64,000 nucleotides of DNA from Verpa conica. Its lineage: Eukaryota > Ascomycota > Pezizomycetes > Pezizales > Morchellaceae. Under the pieces are notes generated by a model that was not told the DNA's origin, did not search any database, and saw nothing but the letters and a program-made list of their open reading frames with translations. The position numbers and the translations under genes are program-made. The stretch lies in the NCBI GenBank assembly GCA_033030425.1, contig JAUFSD010000008.1:930001-994000 (forward strand), written 5' to 3'. This document shows, piece after piece, positions 59,552 through 64,000 of the stretch. Positions within the stretch are counted from its first letter, which is position 1. Each line of letters opens with the position of its first letter.

Positions 59552-62004
59552 ATGACTACTGGTACCGACCGCGAACTTTTCCCCTCATTTCAGGCTGTGA
59601 ATAAAATGCCCATAACCGAGTCCAACCCATCACATACGACGGCCCCTGCACAAGCTACACAAAGTCGCCCAGCAGTATACACATCGTCTATTGCTGGACC
59701 TTCGATAGTTGGGCCACCTAGTATACAGCGATCGACAACGAACACAAGCGCTGATGTCCCTCCAGAATCACCAACTAACATCTCATCCCGTCGTCAACCG
59801 AGGACTGAGTGCGCAGCAACCCGAAAGGCGAGACTTTCAAGGGAGAGGGCTGGGTCACCACCAGAAGATGAAGATACGATTGATGACTCAACTGGAAAGC
59901 GAAAGAAGAAGAAGGGGCAAAAGTTCTTTTGTAAGGGTTATGGGGAGTGTAACTTGTCGTTCACGAGGAGCGAACACTTAGCGAGACATATCAGGTACGA
60001 GTGGGGTTTCTAATGAATGACATGTTAAACTGTGATTAAGCGTTCCCCCCATTCCCTCGATTCACCCATCGTTTTGTTTGTTTTGCACTCGATACCTCCC
60101 TATTCATACATGACTGTTCAACGCCTGATACTTCCCTCTTGGGATTTGGGTACATTTTATTTATTAATTTTCTGAATTGTTAATAAATTGTCTTGTGTAC
60201 AGGAAACATACGGGCGAACGACCTTTTAACTGCCACTGTGGCCGTGCATTCTCCCGGCTAGATAACCTTCGACAGCACTCGTCAACAGTGCACGCCGATG
60301 AACCTATCCCGGCGGGTTCTCTTGCTGCAACAGGTGCTCGTTATCAACGCCACATCAGGAATGGTGGTGGTAGTGTCCGAAGAGATGTTCCTGGTCGTGC
60401 TAGAGCTCAGAGTAACCCCAATCCAAGTACTAGTGATCAAGCCCAAACGCAAGCACCCTCTCTATCCCCTCATCATGATTCCGGGCTTCTGTCACGTCGG
60501 GATGCAACAAGGCCTATATCGAGACCAGGCCCAATAATACTACCTCAGAGTTCCGCAGAGAGTAGTTCTTCATTTGAGAGTTACCGGAATACCACCCCAC
60601 CAGAATCACCTGCTTCTGCTGTGAGCTATTCACGTAATGAAGAATATACTTGGCGCCTTCCTCAACCACGGGCTGGTCCACTTTTGACGGCATCTACTAT
60701 CAATACACCCACATCAGCTACATTCACTGAACATAGAAGTCCCATTGGAAGGGATTTCGCGAGCCCTTTTACTCCGTACAACAATCATGGTTCCTCAACG
60801 TTGAATTCCCCTGTACAGAATTTCTCATCCGTATCCGGTATCTTTCCCGCCCGAAATGCCGGCCAACGCCGGCTCTCAGTACCTGGTCCTCAACCCCCCA
60901 GAAATCACCCATACACGCATAGCCGGATCTCCTCCATGTCTAATGCTCAACCGCTTGCATCCCCTAGCTGGCCACCCCAGGGTTCCCACGCTTCCTCTAG
61001 GCGTGAGTCTATCGACTCCTCAATCGATGAGGATGAATACCAGAAACGGCGTCGTACCTGGCACCCCGATATTAGCCGGGAACGCAGCTCACTGGAGCGG
61101 GATCTTATCTCTCCTACCACAGCTTCTTTTGCAAATACATCATTATCCGGAGGTCCATCCGAATATATCTCGTCTCCCACAAATCAACCTGGAAACCAGA
61201 CTCTCCCATCCATTGACTCGATCTTTGGCCCGCCTAGTACTCCATCCCCAATGTTTGGGAATGTAACTCGTCGTGTGGGTGTCAGGCGTACCTCGGCTGC
61301 TAGGCCAATGACACTGTATGAAACGAATACCGGAAGACCACAACCCAGTTTTGTTAGGGGGCACAGTAGGTCTTCATCTGATACAAGCGCGATGACGGAC
61401 CGGTGGGCAAGCCTGAGCATTGACAGTCCTGTTATGAGGGACTTTCCGGCGTCGAGGGATAACGGTATGTCTAGAGATACTGGTGTTACATCACCGCTTT
61501 CACAGGGATGGGATGCGGGACTGTCGCGAAAACGGAGCTTTGGACGTAGCTCGGTGTACAACTACGATGAATCTAATACAAGGAACGGCCGAAAAAGACA
61601 AACCTCTATTGGCAGTGGGGACTCGTCGGGTAGCGAGGGTGTCACCACCCCAAGCACCAGCCCTGCAGAGGAGCTGAATCCAGGGATTGTAGGCGAGGGG
61701 AGTGCGACGGAGATTGATGAGCATAACCCAGTAAGCATCACCGAGTAAGACATGATCGTACCACACTGACAAATTTCGACAGAGGACGCCGAAACCTGTG
61801 ATGGCATCCAGAAACCCAGTACCCTTGTCAAGCCAGGCACCAAATCGTCGGCATAGCATGGAGCTCGGTATGCTCCTGAATGCGCCAGAGACCACTAATT
61901 TGACGAGGGCAGGGCCGGCGTTTGACGCGTTGTTGTATGTCGTGGATGTGGAGAGTGAAAGAATGGATGAAGAGAGGGGGGCGAAGTATCAGACTGCTCG
62001 TTGA
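59552..62004 (+). CDS. C2H2 zinc-finger transcription factor, two fingers
   Basis: Exons 59552-59994, 60203-61730 and 61783-62004 give 730 residues. The first 120 residues are S/T/P-rich with a basic stretch ([12 protein letters not shown]). Finger 1 (about 124-150) has C-x5-C-x12-H-x3-H, with [19 protein letters not shown] continuing to finger 2, which is the compact C-x1-C-x12-H-x4-H type ([21 protein letters not shown] in part). This pair is typical of fungal stress/carbon regulators; [10 protein letters not shown] follows, as in that subgroup. The remaining protein is disordered with many SP/TP sites, ending in a conserved-looking [19 protein letters not shown] 208-nt intron, unusually long here, splits finger 1. 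The exact orthologue is not assigned. Confidence 0.85.
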
Positions 62005-64000
62005 TGGGCCACTAGATTGTTTTGTTAATATTTGCTCTGGTTTTTTATGTTTGGGATGGGAGTATGATCTTTTTGGGTGGTTTGTTTTGGTCTGGACTTG
62101 GGTTGCAGGGAAGATGGGATTGTGTTTGGAATCGTGGTGCTCTTTGCTTTTGTGGCTGTTATGATTGATGGCTTTTTGGTGCTGGTCTTTTCTAGGGTTT
62201 CGCACTTGCGATGGTTCATTAGTTCTGCTTTTGAAGGGGATGGGTAGATGATTTATGATGTACGAGTTTGACCTTTACCGCGCGTTTGCAGTTTACCTCC
62301 TTTCTTACGATGTCACTACACGGCCAACCACATTTTTTATGGTCTTGGCTCACGTTTCTTTGCTATCTGCTCTTTGGTCTTGATTCTGGATCCGGGGGTT
62401 TCTCTGTTTTCAGCGATGTTTATTTGTCTAAGTGTGGGTTAAGTGCTTTACTTGTTTGATTTTGATTCTGGTTTGGGAGGGATTTTGATTTTCTTATTAT
62501 TTCATCATTCAGCTCACTCGGTTTATTTAGTATTGATCTATTTTTACTATGTTTGTTTTTTCAGTTTTTGGAGTCCCGATGGAAATGAGTGGTACTGATA
62601 GGTTGGTGGAGGGCTCTACACACTTTGGAGATATATTTCTGCAGATTTTGGGGAGAGGGTTGCGCTGATTTTATATTATTATAAGTTTGCTACCACGACA
62701 TCAGTCCCTACATTGCTTTTTTTATATATATTTTTTAGTGAAGAACTAGGGAATTTTCTGGTAAAGCTTAAATAAGAATATTTTGAGCAGGCGTTCTACC
62801 TGAACTCGAATCATTTTTTTGTTTGAGTTAAGATACCGTGAGTTTACGTATGGTGTTGACAACCTAGAATGAGGGGCTATTCACTAGCTAACAGGGGATA
62901 ACAGGCTGACGAATTTCCTAGTCAGAAGAGGCTGTATACTTTGGTTTTGGCTAGAGGCAAATCATTACATACGTCACGTTATGAACGCGTGACTGTGGGG
63001 CATTGAATATGAGACCTAACTAACGCTGATAAGCAGCGTAATGGAATGGATCGGGTATCTTACATAAGAGCCCCTTGCGTCAGGCTGAGTGCATAGAAGA
63101 AGCAAGTTAACAGATTTTTATGGCTCTTTAGGATTGTGTTAATAACAGCCTTTAGCAGGTGACTAGACTACCCATCCTGCAGGGGTATAATCGAGTGATG
63201 GGATGTGATGATGATGCGTAGTTTGTTAGAAACTGAGAACTAAAAACAGAATATAGGTAGATAATTGGTACACGGGTCTTTATTCAAGGTACGTATTACT
63301 ATTACCCTAGGTGTGGCTGTTGGCACACACAATAGCATTTCAGAACCCTCCAGCTAGAACCCGGGGCAATAAGGTTATCGAGGAGGTCTCAGATGAAGCG
63401 GCTATAAGACATCTATTCTTGGCGTGGCGCGATCAACAAAGCTTGGTTATTTGATGCCAAAACACGTGTACCATGGTTGCACGGGTTTGGTTAAAAATGT
63501 GGGCTATCGTGGACCAGCGGTATACGAGCCCCTCGCTATAATCCTTGCGCATTTCCTGTGCATAGAGAGCCTGAGCATGCAAGTAAAGTTGTCCAACAAA
63601 GCCGTGCTATGTCAGGGGGAATTAAGGAAAACAAATACCAGCAGAGGTGTTTTCGGTTTTTGTCTGTGGCGAGTAGGCTGGGAAGGCAGATCCCAGGCTC
63701 TGACAACCTGTAGATAATCAATCTATAATTAGCACAAGGCTCATTAATTAATACTTATTGTTTATTGGCGATGGTCATTATGGTACACTCAGTGGGTTGA
63801 TTTTGGGGTACGCTGGTAATTATGCGCCTATAAAATAATTTATAGAGACCCGGCCGGCTGCATCTTAAGAGCATTGCTTCTTCCTCTTACCTATGGCGAA
63901 TACCAGTAAGAATATTCGAGTGTCAAGGCGCACAGGCCTCTGAAGGTTTGGGCTGCACTTGACTTTCTGCAAAATAAGTGTTTCAGGTTCAGCTCTTAAG
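62005..64000. other. Downstream region, no gene seen
   Basis: 2 kb, T-rich for the first 500 nt (probable 3' untranslated region and terminator of the zinc-finger gene), then AT-rich. A 97-codon frame at 63424-63717 is not supported by bias or similarity. Confidence 0.5.

Noticed and set aside
1..64000. Secondary-metabolite or other functional gene cluster
   Set aside because: Genes are housekeeping and belong to unrelated pathways; no polyketide synthase, peptide synthetase, terpene cyclase, cytochrome P450 or transporter group is present.

Overview
This window is nuclear DNA from a filamentous ascomycete fungus. The genes are broken by many short introns (mostly 41-96 nt, GT...AG, with TAAC or CTAAC branch-like boxes before the acceptor). 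They include a mitochondrial complex I accessory subunit, a Ski-complex TPR protein, an ER glucosyltransferase and typical fungal families. The wide gene-poor, AT-rich spacers and degraded repeats would fit an expanded Pezizomycetes-type genome, but that placement is inference. I see no tRNA, rRNA, CRISPR array or intact transposon.

Layout. 1-2 kb: the 3' part of a BNR-type secreted-hydrolase-like gene and a broken ankyrin gene. 3.5-5.6 kb: an AMSH/Sst2 JAMM deubiquitinase (minus). 7.2-12.4 kb (plus): an Mtf1-like mitochondrial transcription factor, argininosuccinate lyase and a small disordered protein. 13.7-15.4 kb: mitochondrial succinyl-CoA:3-ketoacid CoA-transferase. 16.3-24.7 kb: a dense block with UDP-glucose:glycoprotein glucosyltransferase, proteasome subunit Rpn12, diphthine methylesterase Dph7/Rrt2 (minus) and a DUF1917/Bles03-like protein. 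24.7-28.4 kb: a gene-free stretch with a diverged repeat. 28.4-29.7 kb: a conserved ascomycete protein of unknown function (minus). 32.3-34.5 kb: an unrecognised 728-residue protein. 35.6-50.0 kb: a second dense block with Ski3 (minus), Trm10 (minus), the GRIM-19/NDUFA13 complex I subunit (plus), a GH5 sterylglucosidase/glucocerebrosidase-type enzyme (minus) and, after a 3 kb desert, glucosidase II beta subunit (minus). 50.6-52.9 kb: an unrecognised 731-residue protein (minus). 52.9-59.5 kb: gene desert. 59.6-62.0 kb: a two-finger C2H2 regulator (plus).

How they relate. Most genes are single-copy housekeeping genes with no shared pathway. The one functional pair is the ER calnexin cycle: UGGT (C-terminus KDEL) re-glucosylates misfolded glycoproteins, and the glucosidase II beta subunit (C-terminus RDEL) serves the enzyme that removes the same glucose. 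The two lie about 27 kb apart. Gene models were built by eye by requiring reading-frame closure and family continuity across each intron; every multi-exon model closes arithmetically except the first junction of the DUF1917 gene. I found no convincing new multi-gene system. The best leads are an intergenic octamer palindrome (TACATGTA), recurrent AAG splice acceptors, two unrecognised proteins, one with a possible intron-retention isoform, and a small inverted-repeat element.
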